Positions 1 to 9,322 are shown, numbered from the stretch's first letter. The stretch: 64,000 nt of DNA from Acetobacterium sp. (GCF_030652775.1 NZ_JAUSPS010000011.1:1-64000); one strand, 5' to 3'. The notes: generated from the letters alone by a model not told the origin. Translations and numbers: made by a program.

Positions 1-91
1 ACCACACCCCGCCCTCTGGACCAGCGGCATAGTATTTTTTTTCGATTTGCTCTGGGTAGTTTTTACCAAATTTGCCTAAAAAGATTCTCAT
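1..91 (-). CDS. Partial CDS, unrecognised protein (N-terminus only)
   Basis: An ATG at 91 reads leftwards off the window edge and stays open for 30 codons, beginning MRIFLGKFGKNYPEQ. A GAGGA ribosome binding site lies about 5 bases upstream, which supports a real start. It lies on the same strand as the methyltransferase at 183-779 and about 90 bases downstream of it, so the two could share a transcript. Too little protein is visible to name a family. Confidence 0.55.
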   Translation of the reverse strand, partial: MRIFLGKFGKNYPEQIEKKYYAAGPEGGVW

Positions 92-182
92 TTTTGTCCT
101 CACACAGTTTTAATATATTTGTTTACAAAGTTTCAAACGCAACAGTTTTAAAGTCTTCGAGTTGCCGCGTCACTAGCGGATT

Positions 183-779
183 TCACTTCCGCCCTATCAC
201 ATTCAACCACTTCTCCCCGCCCCGTCCATCTCTCACATCCCCAGTCACAAACGTCTCCACAATCTCCAACCCAGCCACCGGCTCAATCAGCGCTGCCAGC
301 CGTTCTTCTGTCAAATCCGTAAAATACCGGCCATTGCGCTCCCCTTCAAAATCACCATATTTAAAGGAAGCGTATAAATACCCGCCGGGTTTTAATGCCT
401 TGGTAATTTTTTTAAAGATACCAGTCAGTTCATCATAGGGCACATGGAGCAGCGAAGCGCAGGCCCAGACGCCGTCAAAGGCCTGGTAGCAGTAGAGTTC
501 GGCAAAGGTCTGGCAGAGCACTTCCTGGCCGATGTAATCGCCGGCCAGGCGGCAACAGCCGACCGAGCCGTCGATCGCCGTGACCTGATAGCCGGCGTCC
601 AGAAAGGCTTTGGCATCACGGCCGGAGCCGCAGCCCAGATCGAGAATGTGAGCCTCTATCGGCAGCAGCTTGAGAAAGCGGCGGTGCAGTTTGCTGAGGT
701 CGGCATCAATGGTGCCCTGGACAAAGGACTGGGCGTCTTGGTTGTAGTAGTGGAGGGTTTTACTGAGGTTTTTCGTCAT
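183..779 (-). CDS. Class I SAM-dependent methyltransferase
   Basis: The 198-residue protein has the glycine-rich SAM-binding motif I (ILDLGCGSGRDAKAFL, about residues 45-60) and an acidic residue ending the next strand (VTAIDGS). A later hydrophobic strand (FDGVWACASLLHVP) matches motif IV of Rossmann-fold methyltransferases, and the YLYASFKYG stretch resembles the post-IV region of small-molecule methyltransferases. AGGAG precedes the ATG. The overall shape resembles UbiE/Tam-like enzymes, but the substrate cannot be read from the sequence. Confidence 0.85.
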   Translation of the reverse strand: MTKNLSKTLHYYNQDAQSFVQGTIDADLSKLHRRFLKLLPIEAHILDLGCGSGRDAKAFLDAGYQVTAIDGSVGCCRLAGDYIGQEVLCQTFAELYCYQAFDGVWACASLLHVPYDELTGIFKKITKALKPGGYLYASFKYGDFEGERNGRYFTDLTEERLAALIEPVAGLEIVETFVTGDVRDGRGGEKWLNVIGRK

Positions 780-803
780 GATCTTCTCCTGTAAATGGTT
801 TGC

Positions 804-3347
804 TTATGGGTTCAGTTTTTCCAGCCGTTCTTTATAAAAACGCTTGGTGCGGTAATCGATAATGTCTTTGAAGTGTTTTACAAACGCCGGATTGGTAAAA
901 TAAGCGGCTAACTCCGAAATCAGGCAAAACCAGCCTTCTTTTTGATAAAAATAGTCACTGGTGTTTTCAGAGAAAACTCGAATAGGCATGCGATACGCTA
1001 GACTGAGATACTCTTTTTTGCCCCAGTTTGCCGCATCAGCGGTACTTTTATGTCTGAGCAAATCAACTAAATTTGATTTTTCAGCGAAAAAAGATTTAAA
1101 GCTTTCATAAATATCGTCATGATTTATCTCCAGTTTCATCTCCCCGTCGTTGTAAAAGGCCAGTAGTAGCGGCATTTTGTAGGTTTTGGACATATCCGTG
1201 CTCTCAATATTCTTCAAAAATGCATGTCCCACCGTACCCAGCAGTTCTTTTTCCTCGGTAGTTGCCTGGCCGATTTTATCTAGAAAGCCCAGGTAATCTT
1301 TGAAAATATTGATTTCAGGACGGGTTTTGATATTCTGATAAATTAAGGCATCCAGATGCACATACATTTCCAGCCGCAGTGGTCTTTTATCATACTCATC
1401 CTGGATGCGGTAAAACTCATCCACCACCCTATCGCTAATTTTCTTCTGATCCCGAGCCATTTTTTTAAACAGATCGATCAGCTGAAAGTCAAAATCGACC
1501 AGGCAATCCACCGGGTAGTCTGCTTCGGTTGGCAGCCGGAAGCCGCTTTTGCCAGAGGTTTCCGGCTGCAGCTCACTGGTCAGCCAAAAGGGCACCAGAT
1601 TGACTTTTTTATAGTTCCCCATAAAATCCAGCACGTTGACATAGCTTTTCCCCCGGGACTTGCGCAACCCCCGTCCCAGTTGCTGTAAAAAGATGATCGG
1701 CGACTGGGTCGGTCGCAGAAACATGACCATATCCAGTTCGGCAATATCCAGCCCCTCGTTGAACATATCGACCGAAAAAATCACCTGAAGTTTGCCAGTT
1801 TTCAGCTCACTGATAGCCGCCTCCCGATCCCGGATCAGTTCCCGCTGTTCTGCGGTGACGGTACCGCTGATCACGGCGCAGCAGGCGATCCCCTGCGCCC
1901 GGAAGTAGTCGGTCATATACAGGGCGTGGTGACGGTTGATACAAAATCCCAGCGCTCGCTGGCTGCCATATTTGGCATAGTGTTTAAATATCAGATTGCC
2001 CCGTTTGTTGACACTGGCCAGTTCAGCCAGCTGTTCGGTGTCGTATTGGCCGTTGCGGTAATCGACGTGGTCATAGTCCAGATCATCATAGATGCCATAA
2101 TAACGGAAGGGCACCAGCCAGCCTTTGTTGATGGCTTCTTTCAGCCGCACCTCGTAAACCACGTTGTAGTCGCAGAGGGCAAATACATCCTGATTATCCA
2201 GCCGTTCCGGGGTGGCGGTGAGACCCAGCAGGAACTTGGGCTTAAAGTAATCGATAATGTTCTGATAAAAATTTGACACGGCGTGGTGGAATTCATCGAT
2301 AATAATATAGTCAAAGGCATCTGCGGCAAAGGGCCCGGCCGCCAGATAGGCGGGATTCCCCAGGGTCTGTACCGAGGCAAAAATAATATCGGCATCGCTG
2401 TCTTTCCGGGTACCGTTTATGTGGCCGGTGGACAGCTCGTAGCGCACCCGTTTAAAGGTGTATTCGGCCTGGGTGAGGATTTCTTCGCGATGCGCTACAA
2501 ACAGAATCCGCTTGAATCCTTTGGAGTCAAAGGCGGCCAGAAAGGTTTTACCAATACCCGTGGCGGCAACAATCAGCCCCTTGTCCTGATTTTCCTGGCG
2601 GAAGTTTTTGAGTTCATAAAGAGCTTCTACCTGGGCGCCGGTGGGTTGGGGAAAAGCGATCAGCGGTGCTGGGTTTGTGGTGACCGGATCAACGATAAAA
2701 TCCGCCTGACCCTGGGCGACCCGATCAGGGGCTTTGCTACCATCAGAATCCGCCTCGCTGGCATCTTCACTTTCCTCAAGCTGCTGAATAATTTTAGGGC
2801 GCACCCATTGTTTGGAGTATTTTTTCAGCGCGTCATCATCAATAATCTGGGAATGATCGGCCAGCAACGCTTCAAAGGTCTGGCGGAAGAATTGGCAATC
2901 AACCGGGTGTTCCCGGGAATTAAGGCGGTAGTTCCACTCGATGCCATTGGTGAGGGCTGATTTGGACAGGTTGGAGGAACCGACAAAGACTTCTTCGTAA
3001 TCCGGGTATTTAAAAAAATAGGCTTTGGCGTGGAAAGAGTGATTAGGGACGTTGTAAAAACGGAGATCCAGCCGCTCCCCCAGGGCACCTTTGAGCAGAT
3101 ACAGAGCTTCGGGCTGGGTAATGTTCAAATAATTGCCGCACAGAATCCGGATGTTGACGCCTTTGGCGGCGGCGGTTTTAAGATCATCCAGCACCAGCTT
3201 GATTCCTGACACCATTAAAAACGACACGTTCATGTCAATTTGCTCCGCCCCGGAAATGGCTTCCTTGAGGTACCGGTAAAAGTGGTCGGCGGCGCCGGTG
3301 ACGCAATTTGGATTAAAAGCATTGGCGCCAATCTGATAAGTTCCCAT
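804..3347 (-). CDS. PLD-family nuclease fused to a superfamily 2 DNA helicase
   Basis: This is an 847-residue two-part enzyme. Residues about 25-165 form a phospholipase-D-type domain with an HKD-like site (HSFHAKAYF followed by VGSSNLSKSAL). Residues about 225-620 form an SF2 helicase: Walker A AATGIGKT, DExH box IIDEFHH, motif III LTATPERLD and motif VI QLGRGLRKSRGK. The C-terminal 200 residues resemble the DUF3427-type tail of such fusions. I chose the start at 3347 (MGTYQIGAN), which has AGAGGA just upstream; an upstream in-frame ATG at 3479 has no good binding site. Related proteins are found in bacterial defence and DNA-repair settings. It has one nuclease motif, so dimerisation would be expected. 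The biological role is an inference. Confidence 0.85.
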   Translation of the reverse strand: MGTYQIGANAFNPNCVTGAADHFYRYLKEAISGAEQIDMNVSFLMVSGIKLVLDDLKTAAAKGVNIRILCGNYLNITQPEALYLLKGALGERLDLRFYNVPNHSFHAKAYFFKYPDYEEVFVGSSNLSKSALTNGIEWNYRLNSREHPVDCQFFRQTFEALLADHSQIIDDDALKKYSKQWVRPKIIQQLEESEDASEADSDGSKAPDRVAQGQADFIVDPVTTNPAPLIAFPQPTGAQVEALYELKNFRQENQDKGLIVAATGIGKTFLAAFDSKGFKRILFVAHREEILTQAEYTFKRVRYELSTGHINGTRKDSDADIIFASVQTLGNPAYLAAGPFAADAFDYIIIDEFHHAVSNFYQNIIDYFKPKFLLGLTATPERLDNQDVFALCDYNVVYEVRLKEAINKGWLVPFRYYGIYDDLDYDHVDYRNGQYDTEQLAELASVNKRGNLIFKHYAKYGSQRALGFCINRHHALYMTDYFRAQGIACCAVISGTVTAEQRELIRDREAAISELKTGKLQVIFSVDMFNEGLDIAELDMVMFLRPTQSPIIFLQQLGRGLRKSRGKSYVNVLDFMGNYKKVNLVPFWLTSELQPETSGKSGFRLPTEADYPVDCLVDFDFQLIDLFKKMARDQKKISDRVVDEFYRIQDEYDKRPLRLEMYVHLDALIYQNIKTRPEINIFKDYLGFLDKIGQATTEEKELLGTVGHAFLKNIESTDMSKTYKMPLLLAFYNDGEMKLEINHDDIYESFKSFFAEKSNLVDLLRHKSTADAANWGKKEYLSLAYRMPIRVFSENTSDYFYQKEGWFCLISELAAYFTNPAFVKHFKDIIDYRTKRFYKERLEKLNP

Positions 3348-3849
3348 GTCTTCCTCTTTCTGTCTTTGTTTACAGCAACCGGTTCCCGGCAAAGCGATCC
3401 TGGCTTTCCCCGCCCCGGGTGGTTTTATATCGGTATAAAAAAAATATTTACTTCGTAAATTACAGTCTTGCTGTTCCATTATACGCCCATTTTTAATTTT
3501 TTCAAAACTTTATGAGTAAAAACCCGCCTTTTTTATTATCAAAAACGACCCTGTTATTTTCTTTTTATTTCAAAACCTTGTCATCTGCTAAAAAAGCCGG
3601 TGTGAGCAACTACATCACAGCAGAAAAACCCGCTATCTTTTATTATAACCGGTTTATCCTGTCTGGCAAGATGTGGCAACTTGTGTGCCAGAATTAAACG
3701 TGCTTTTATCAAATGACCGCCATTTGATTTAGGGGTCTGTTGCCCGGTCATTGAGCTGTCATTATGGTAGCCAGCTTGCCAGAGTGATGATTTTTGTGGT
3801 GGTGGTCTGCTCGAAAATGCGACAGCACCGTCATTTTTAGGTTTTTTTT
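3348..3849. other. Intergenic stretch without a supported gene
   Basis: About 500 bases hold no ORF with coding character. It is AT-rich near 3480-3600. It contains a 29-base motif at 3664-3692 that recurs at 59836-59864, listed separately. A 98-codon reading frame at 3581-3877 lacks homology and overlaps the terminator of the next gene, so it is not called. Confidence 0.6.
3664..3692. repeat. 29-bp intergenic motif, copy A
   Basis: The sequence TGGCAAGATGTGGCAAC, then (C/T)TGTGTGCCAGA, occurs here and at 59836-59864 with one mismatch in 29. The ends (TGGCA / TGCCA) are complementary. Both copies have TATAACC 5 to 13 bases upstream and both lie outside genes. Function unknown. Confidence 0.6.
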
Positions 3850-3898
3850 TTAGAATAAAAAAATCCAGCCCGTCCATCGCAAGGGATGAACCGGCTGG
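3850..3898 (-). terminator. Rho-independent terminator of the DUF6483 gene
   Basis: On the minus strand CCAGCC (3898-3893) pairs with GGCTGG (3870-3865) across a GC-rich loop, followed by a T-run ending near 3850. Confidence 0.75.
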
Positions 3899-3906
3899 AA
3901 ATGTTT

Positions 3907-4269
3907 CTATATCTTATGGTAAAGCTTTTTAATATCGGCCAGACCTTCCACAATCTCGGTTCTGAGAAAATCGGCGCTAGTGAGAGCCGCATCGCTGAGG
4001 TTGTCGAGATTGGCGTAAAAATCAAGGGCGACCTGTAAATAGGCCTGGTTTGGATGCGTTTCGATTTTCTCAAACAACAGGTTTTCGGCTTCGTTAAGCT
4101 GTCCTTCGCCGATCATCGCCAACAGCTGCAGATGCAATAAGTTGCTTGCGGAGATGTTTCCCTGTTCGTCAAACATTTCGACTGCGGCGGCGTCTTTCTG
4201 AAAAACCACATTAGCTAAAAAAGTGGATAAATCTTCAATCATCCGCATAATGTAATCATTATTATACAT
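3907..4269 (-). CDS. DUF6483 family protein
   Basis: A 120-residue soluble helical protein beginning MYNNDYIMRMIEDLSTFLA, the signature start of the DUF6483 family of Firmicutes. An internal helical pair (LLAMIGEGQLNEAENLLFEK) resembles a TPR unit. The start at 4269 follows AAGGAAG; an ATG five codons upstream at 4284 would overlap that binding site. It is probably monocistronic, with a terminator at 3850-3898. The function is not established. Confidence 0.7.
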   Translation of the reverse strand: MYNNDYIMRMIEDLSTFLANVVFQKDAAAVEMFDEQGNISASNLLHLQLLAMIGEGQLNEAENLLFEKIETHPNQAYLQVALDFYANLDNLSDAALTSADFLRTEIVEGLADIKKLYHKI

Positions 4270-4345
4270 TTTTTCTTCCTTCAACAGTATTCAATCGATC
4301 CATTATACGCTTTTCGCTTCATAAACCAAACATATCCGGTGTAAA

Positions 4346-5354
4346 TCAGAGTCCCAGAAACTTTTTGACATCTTCGATACTTTTGAAGTTGTCGATTTCT
4401 TCATGCAACGTTTCCAAAGTGATTAAGTCCAATTGGGCAAGTTTTTCACGATATTCGGTGGGGAGAATCCCAAATTTTTTGGACAAGGCCTTAATTGCCA
4501 TTTTGGAATAAGCCCTTACTTCCCCTTCTTCAATTCCTTCTATTTTTCCTTCTGTTCTTAAAACTTCAGCTAATGTCATGGTCACTTCACTCCCTTTCTT
4601 GTAGGTTACTTCTAATTGCTTAATAACGGTATTCAGTTGATCCCTTGAAAGCTGGGGTCCTGATGACAGGATATAGCGCATGCAGGTTTCAAAATACTGC
4701 AGCCCTGTTTCCTTTTCCTCTAACTCATCCAGAGCTCTGGCGGCCTTAAAAATCGTTTCAAGAAATTCCTGACTGTTTTTCTTAAAAATGTCTCTGAAAA
4801 TGGATAATGCAATCGTCAGTTCTGCATTTCCTTTGATATCTTCATCTGAAAACTGCGATAAATCATAGATCAGGTAGCGATAATCCGGTGTCAACTGTTT
4901 AACTTCTTCCGGTAAGGTCTCAAAATCCATAATCAGATCACTGAGCATCGCACCGATTTTCCATTTCGTTTTTCCATGATAGATCACCAGCGGGATGATC
5001 ACCGGGATATGGGTGTCATTCTCGCGGTTGACTTTCTGGTTCCAGATCCGAACCATAGGTCAGTAGCTGCAACGCAACCATTCTATCCGGATAACTCTTG
5101 TGTTCAAAGAGAAAATAAAGATACCCGTCTCGCTGATTGATTTTTGTCCTGAACAACATGTCTGAGAACACCTCACTGAGTTCTTCATCGACGTGACTGC
5201 CGTTCTGAATTTCCAGATCATTCAGATCAACTAATTTCAAAATCGGTTCTGGCAGGTAGTTCTCGATGAAATCTCTGGCCACTCCCGGATTAGAGAATGT
5301 TTCCTTGAAAAACTTGTCATGGGGATTCTGTATTTTTGACTCACTATCTTTCAT
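4346..5354 (-). pseudogene. Rpn-family PD-(D/E)XK nuclease (recombination-promoting / transposase-like), frameshifted
   Basis: The N-terminal reading frame (5354 to about 5045) has DKFFKETFSNP and the nuclease core, with an Asp in SDMLFRTK and FEHKSYPD as the ExK motif. It then runs into LQLLTYG and goes out of frame. The next frame starts at 5056 with MVRIWNQK and continues to 4346. In intact family members the two parts join as LQLLxYMVRIW, so the junction TAT-GGT here lacks two bases relative to TAT-ATG-GTT. The C-terminal half keeps the usual helical tail ending in KFLGL. Family members are RecA-independent endonucleases, often variable and implicated in defence. It could be a true pseudogene, a sequencing error, or frameshift-controlled. 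Confidence 0.8.
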
Positions 5355-5473
5355 TCGTTCACCTTCTTAGTCATTATTATAAGTGATTTCCCTTTATAAT
5401 GCTATTATAATTGATAACTCAAAATCCGATTTCCAGCTCTAGCAGACATTTCAATTTGGTAACAGCCTCTTTT

Positions 5474-6151
5474 TCACAACATCCGGTTCTCGGCAAAACT
5501 ATAGTACCCGTCCCCGGCCACGATGATATGATCGACGACGGTGATGGCGATGGCTTCGGTGGCGGCTTTGATTTTTTTGGTTACCGCCACGTCGGCCGGT
5601 GAGGGCTGACGGCTGCCACCGGGGTGGTTGTGCGCCAGGATAATGCTGGCGGCCTGGTGGCGCAGGGCGGTTTCGACGATTAACCGGGGGTAGACCGGGG
5701 CTTCGTTGATGGTGCCTTCGTGGAGCAGGGTGGCCTGGTTAACCTGGTTCTGGCTGTTCAGGCAGATCACATAAAAGGCCTCGTTGAGGCGTCCGGTAAA
5801 CAGCGCCATAGTGTATTCGCCGGCGGCGGTGGTGCTGCTAAGTACCGCTTTGGCGGCAAACTTGCCCTGCTGATAACGGCGTGCCAGGGCGGGTATCAGC
5901 GACAACAGCAGTGCCGTGTTTTCGGTGACGCCGAGCTGCTCGCCGAGATCTTTGGGATTGGCATCAAAGACCCCCGACAGCGATCCGTAATGGCGGATCA
6001 GGGCATGGGCCAGTTCGTTGGTATCCTTCATCGGCAGGCAATAAAAAAGCAGCAGCTCGAGAATCTGATGATCCTCAAAACTATCGATGCCTTCGCTGAT
6101 GACCCGCTTTTTAACCCGTTGACGATGACCTTTGTGGGGATTTTTATCCAT
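5474..6151 (-). CDS. radC: RadC-family JAB/MPN domain protein
   Basis: The product is 225 residues. The N-terminal helix-hairpin-helix-like region (LELLLFYCLPMKDTNELAHAL) is followed by the RadC JAB metallo-domain with the metal-binding pattern HNHPGGSRQPSPAD near residues 175-190 and an upstream glutamate (LHEG). The start at 6151 (MDKNPHKGHRQRVKKR) follows GGGGTGGG; an in-frame ATG at 6190 gives an unrelated extension. RadC proteins were named for DNA repair, but their activity remains unclear and many travel with mobile DNA. There is a 260-base spacer to the next upstream gene, so it is likely monocistronic. Confidence 0.9.
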   Translation of the reverse strand: MDKNPHKGHRQRVKKRVISEGIDSFEDHQILELLLFYCLPMKDTNELAHALIRHYGSLSGVFDANPKDLGEQLGVTENTALLLSLIPALARRYQQGKFAAKAVLSSTTAAGEYTMALFTGRLNEAFYVICLNSQNQVNQATLLHEGTINEAPVYPRLIVETALRHQAASIILAHNHPGGSRQPSPADVAVTKKIKAATEAIAITVVDHIIVAGDGYYSFAENRML

Positions 6152-6312
6152 AACCCACCCCTTTCCTGGCGCCCGACGTTCGTCCGGCATAAATGACGAA
6201 GTGACATGCCGGTTTTTACTGATTGTTTAATTATACGACATTCGGCACCGATTTCAAACTTTATCAGGTGTAAATTATCGCCTTTTTATGCTTTTTCTGA
6301 GAACATCGATAA

Positions 6313-6351
6313 ATAAAAAACACAACCCCTTGCGGGGCTGCGTTTTTTTGG
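6313..6351 (-). terminator. Terminator of the PocR-GGDEF-HD-GYP gene
   Basis: On the minus strand GCAGCCCC-GCAA-GGGGTTGTG forms a strong stem followed by TTTTTTATT. Confidence 0.85.
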
Positions 6352-8436
6352 TTAATCAGGCCATACCTGATCAATAAATATCCCCACCAGTTCGGGATCA
6401 AACTGGGTGCCGGCGTGTTTTAGCAGTTCGGCGACGGCCAGATCGCGGGGCAGTGTTGATTTGTAGCTGCGTTCATTGGTCATCGCATCATAGGCGTCGG
6501 CGATGGCGCAGATCCGCGATGGTAAGGGGATTTCTGAGCCTTTGAGACCTTTGGGATAGCCTTGCCCATCCCATCTTTCGTGATGCGCCAGAACATAATC
6601 GGCAATCTCGGTCAACTCTTTATTGGTACAGAGAATGCGGTAGCCAATTTCGGCGTGATTTTTCATTTCCAGCCATTCCGCATCGGTGAGCCGCTTGGAC
6701 TTATTAAGGATTTGGTCGGAAACGGCGATTTTGCCGATATCGTGAAGTAAACCAAAGGCTTTCAGCTTCTTGATCTGATGCGCTTCCATCCCCAGTGCCA
6801 CGCCCATCTTTTCGCAGAGGATTGACACCTGTTGCGAATGAATTTCCTCGCGATCACTTTTGTGATTGAGGGCGTCGATAATATTGTCGATGACCCGGCT
6901 CTTTAAACTGGCACCTTCGTAGAGTTTGTTGTGATACATCATATCTTCGGCTTGTTTGAAGATTTCTTCGATATCGTCAGCGGCACTGGTTTTGGTTGCG
7001 CACCCAAATGAAACTGAAATTTCGAGGTCTTTGATACTGTCCTTTTTCAACAAGTTTTTAATCCGGGTGATCAATTGGTTGGCTTCAAAGGCATCGGTTT
7101 GCGGGTACAGGATGATAAACTCATCGCCACCGATGCGGGCGATAATATCATCGGCGCGGCAACCGTTGGTGAGCGCTGTAGCGGTCTTGATCAACAACTG
7201 ATCGCCGGTCGCATGGCCAAAGGAATCATTGATCAGTTTCAGACCGTTGACATCGCCCATCACAATCGTCAGCGGCCAGTTTCTGGCGGTATCCAGCCGG
7301 GCCAGTTCTTCTTCATAAAAGCGGCGATTATAGAGGCCGGTGAGATGGTCATGAAAACTTAGATATGCTATTTCATCATGGCTCTTTTTCTTTTCGGTAA
7401 AATCCCGAAAGACCAGTACCACGCCAGTTAAATTGCCATGTTCATCGATGATCGGCGCCGCACTGTCTTCAATCGGTCGCTCGATGCCTTCTTTGGAGAT
7501 CAGTAGGGTGTGATTGGACAACTCGATGATGCTGACGGTCGCCAGCACTTTTGCCACCGGGTTTTCACAGCTTTCCCCGGTGAATTCATTGATGATCTGA
7601 AACACCGTTTCGATCGGCATGCCAACCGCTTCGGCCTGAGTCCAGCCGGTGAGCTGTTCGGCAATCCTGTTCATAATCAACACCTGCCCGTGGACATCGA
7701 TTGCGATAACGCCGTCACCAATCGAGATCAGGGTGGTTTTAAACAGCTCTTTTTCATTATAAAGCTCTGTTTCGATGGCCTTGCGTTGCGTCAGGGTGCG
7801 GGACAAACTGAGGTTACTAAAACTCAAGGCGGAGATCATCGCACCTAATTTTGAATAGAAGGCCATCACCTCTAAAACCGTTTCATGGTCATAGCGGGGC
7901 ACCCGGTTGAGGGCGTCTATATAGGCGGTCTCATCAAAACCATAGCGCTGCGCCTGCTGGCGAAAGAATTCCAGATCCAGTTCTTCATCGACATAGACAA
8001 ACTGGCCAAAATAGATATTGCCCAGGTGCTGGCCGGATACCATAATCGGTGATGACATATCCCACATGCCGTTCTTGCAACGGTATGAAAGAAAGGTTCC
8101 CGGTTCGGTGGCGCGAGCCAGAATGGTGTCGCTCTCAACACAATTCTTGGCGGTTTGGGGGTGGCAACGATGAAACTTGGTGCAGATATCCTGCCAACCG
8201 ACACCCACCAGCACCGTCCCTTTGATGTCCACAATCGCACCTAACATGCCGGTGATCCGCTGGAAATTTTCCAGTAGCGACTGCACCGCCGGAACATCAA
8301 TGATGTCGGCAAGCTCTAAATCGCCACAATCGCTTTCCGCTTCGGTCATGGCCGGATAGTTGTTGCCGGTGACTGCCTCACTCACCTTCGCAGTTTCGTT
8401 AGAATGCCTATCTGCTTCGGTATTCATGCGTTTCAC
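6352..8436 (-). CDS. PocR-PAS-GGDEF-HD-GYP bifunctional cyclic-di-GMP protein
   Basis: A 694-residue soluble signalling protein. Residues about 45-215 are a PocR ligand-binding domain with paired cysteines (DICTKFHRCHP, NCVESD, YRCKNGMWD). A PAS domain follows at about 230-355, a GGDEF domain at about 365-515 with the intact signature RIGGDEFIIL, and an HD-GYP domain at about 520-690 with LLHDIGKIAV and HHERWDGQGYPKGL. Both catalytic signatures look intact, so it should both make and break cyclic-di-GMP, switched by PocR and PAS input. No membrane segment is visible. It is a paralogue of the protein at 15094-17013. The start could also be the internal Met four residues later. Confidence 0.92.
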   Translation of the reverse strand: MKRMNTEADRHSNETAKVSEAVTGNNYPAMTEAESDCGDLELADIIDVPAVQSLLENFQRITGMLGAIVDIKGTVLVGVGWQDICTKFHRCHPQTAKNCVESDTILARATEPGTFLSYRCKNGMWDMSSPIMVSGQHLGNIYFGQFVYVDEELDLEFFRQQAQRYGFDETAYIDALNRVPRYDHETVLEVMAFYSKLGAMISALSFSNLSLSRTLTQRKAIETELYNEKELFKTTLISIGDGVIAIDVHGQVLIMNRIAEQLTGWTQAEAVGMPIETVFQIINEFTGESCENPVAKVLATVSIIELSNHTLLISKEGIERPIEDSAAPIIDEHGNLTGVVLVFRDFTEKKKSHDEIAYLSFHDHLTGLYNRRFYEEELARLDTARNWPLTIVMGDVNGLKLINDSFGHATGDQLLIKTATALTNGCRADDIIARIGGDEFIILYPQTDAFEANQLITRIKNLLKKDSIKDLEISVSFGCATKTSAADDIEEIFKQAEDMMYHNKLYEGASLKSRVIDNIIDALNHKSDREEIHSQQVSILCEKMGVALGMEAHQIKKLKAFGLLHDIGKIAVSDQILNKSKRLTDAEWLEMKNHAEIGYRILCTNKELTEIADYVLAHHERWDGQGYPKGLKGSEIPLPSRICAIADAYDAMTNERSYKSTLPRDLAVAELLKHAGTQFDPELVGIFIDQVWPD

Positions 8437-8611
8437 CGCCCCCTTTTTTCAAGATTTATCATTCACCCTGTTCTTACCCGTTTTAAGGTGTTTCAATCAC
8501 GGATAGCGGCACCATTGGTACCATTTTTTTCAGGTTCTTTTGCCTGAATAAAGTTAAAGGCCTTTTTTATTGCCCCGGCTGATTGTCCTGCCGCTAAAAA
8601 ATAGTTACCCG

Positions 8612-8638
8612 AAAAAAAAAAACCCTTGCGGGGCTGCG
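8612..8638 (-). terminator. Terminator downstream of the endolysin/holin fusion
   Basis: The minus strand reads CAGCCCCGCAAGGG followed by a run of 12 T. The stem is the same as that of the terminator at 6313-6351. Confidence 0.75.
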
Positions 8639-8660
8639 GTAGATCGCATGGGGATGGGGT

Positions 8661-9230
8661 TTAATCGGGGGGGTCATCTGCGCCGAGCTCAGCCAGCACC
8701 TGTTTGAGACGTCGAGGAATCGGGACGCCGAGGACGGCGAGGTTTTCTAAAATGCTCAGACCTTCGTTGGCAATAGCGATGGCGGCGACGGTGGTAATGG
8801 CGATGCCGGGAGCATAGAGATCAGCCGCCTGACCAAAGAGGTGCTGGGACTGGGGGACGCCCCCGACTGCGGCATTGCGCTCGGGACAGCGCAGCCCGGA
8901 GGTGATAATCACCGGAACGTTTAAGGCATTGCGCAGCGCTTCCAGTTTGAGCAACAGCTCCAGGCACATTTCCGCCGGGAAGCCATCGCAGGTGGCGCCG
9001 CCACAGTCGCAGGCAAACTCGTTGCGGGCAAAGTGCGGGGTTGAGCCGTCACTGTCAAAGGAGATCACACTGAGGGCCTCGGTAAAGAGCCGGTTGGCCG
9101 TCAGGGTGCCCACTTCCCCGTCAGGATCAAGGCCGCAGTCCTGCTGAAAAGCCTTAATCGCCTTCTGCTCTATTGAGATGTAGTCACTGCAAAAATTCGA
9201 CCTATTCAGGCCGAACCCCAGTGCCGACAA
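8661..9230 (-). pseudogene. Phage-type M15 endolysin fused in frame to a holin C-terminus, 5' end truncated
   Basis: The frame codes for three joined fragments. Residues about 20-50 are the second half of a peptidoglycan-binding domain (AIKAFQQDCGLDPDGEVGT). Residues about 62-142 are a peptidase M15_3 domain (HFARNEFACDCGG, SGLRCPERNAAVGG, SQHLFGQAADLY) that keeps two zinc ligands, H130 and D137, but has lost the distal histidine segment. Residues about 148-189 match the C-terminus of phage lysis holins (IANEGLSILENLAVLGVPIP, then a LKQVLAEL tail). The only upstream start is a TTG inside the palindromic repeat at 9221-9288. An internal deletion joining adjacent endolysin and holin genes explains this best. 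The product is unlikely to be an active enzyme. Confidence 0.75.
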
Positions 9231-9288
9231 TTGTTACATCATGTTGTCCGCATCGGGGCGAACAACAGATTAACAATTGGTCAGCACG
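9221..9288 (+). repeat. Palindromic intergenic element, short form, copy 1 (divergent)
   Basis: Its ends are GTGCCGAC and GTCAGCAC instead of GTACCGAC and GTCGGTAC. The third base and its pairing partner have both changed (A-T to G-C), leaving one mismatch. The centre has ATTGTTACATCATGTTGT and ACAACAGATTAACAATTGG as in the other copies. It covers the 5' end of the endolysin remnant. Confidence 0.8.
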
Positions 9289-9322
9289 GCATTACGTAAT
9301 GGTCAGTAATTTAAATCATGGT

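Noticed and set aside
94-438. 114-codon plus-strand ORF
   Set aside because: It is antisense to the methyltransferase gene, Ser/Pro-rich, with no ribosome binding site.
3581-3877. 98-codon minus-strand ORF in the gap after the DUF6483 gene
   Set aside because: It overlaps a terminator and motif copy A and has no recognisable protein features.
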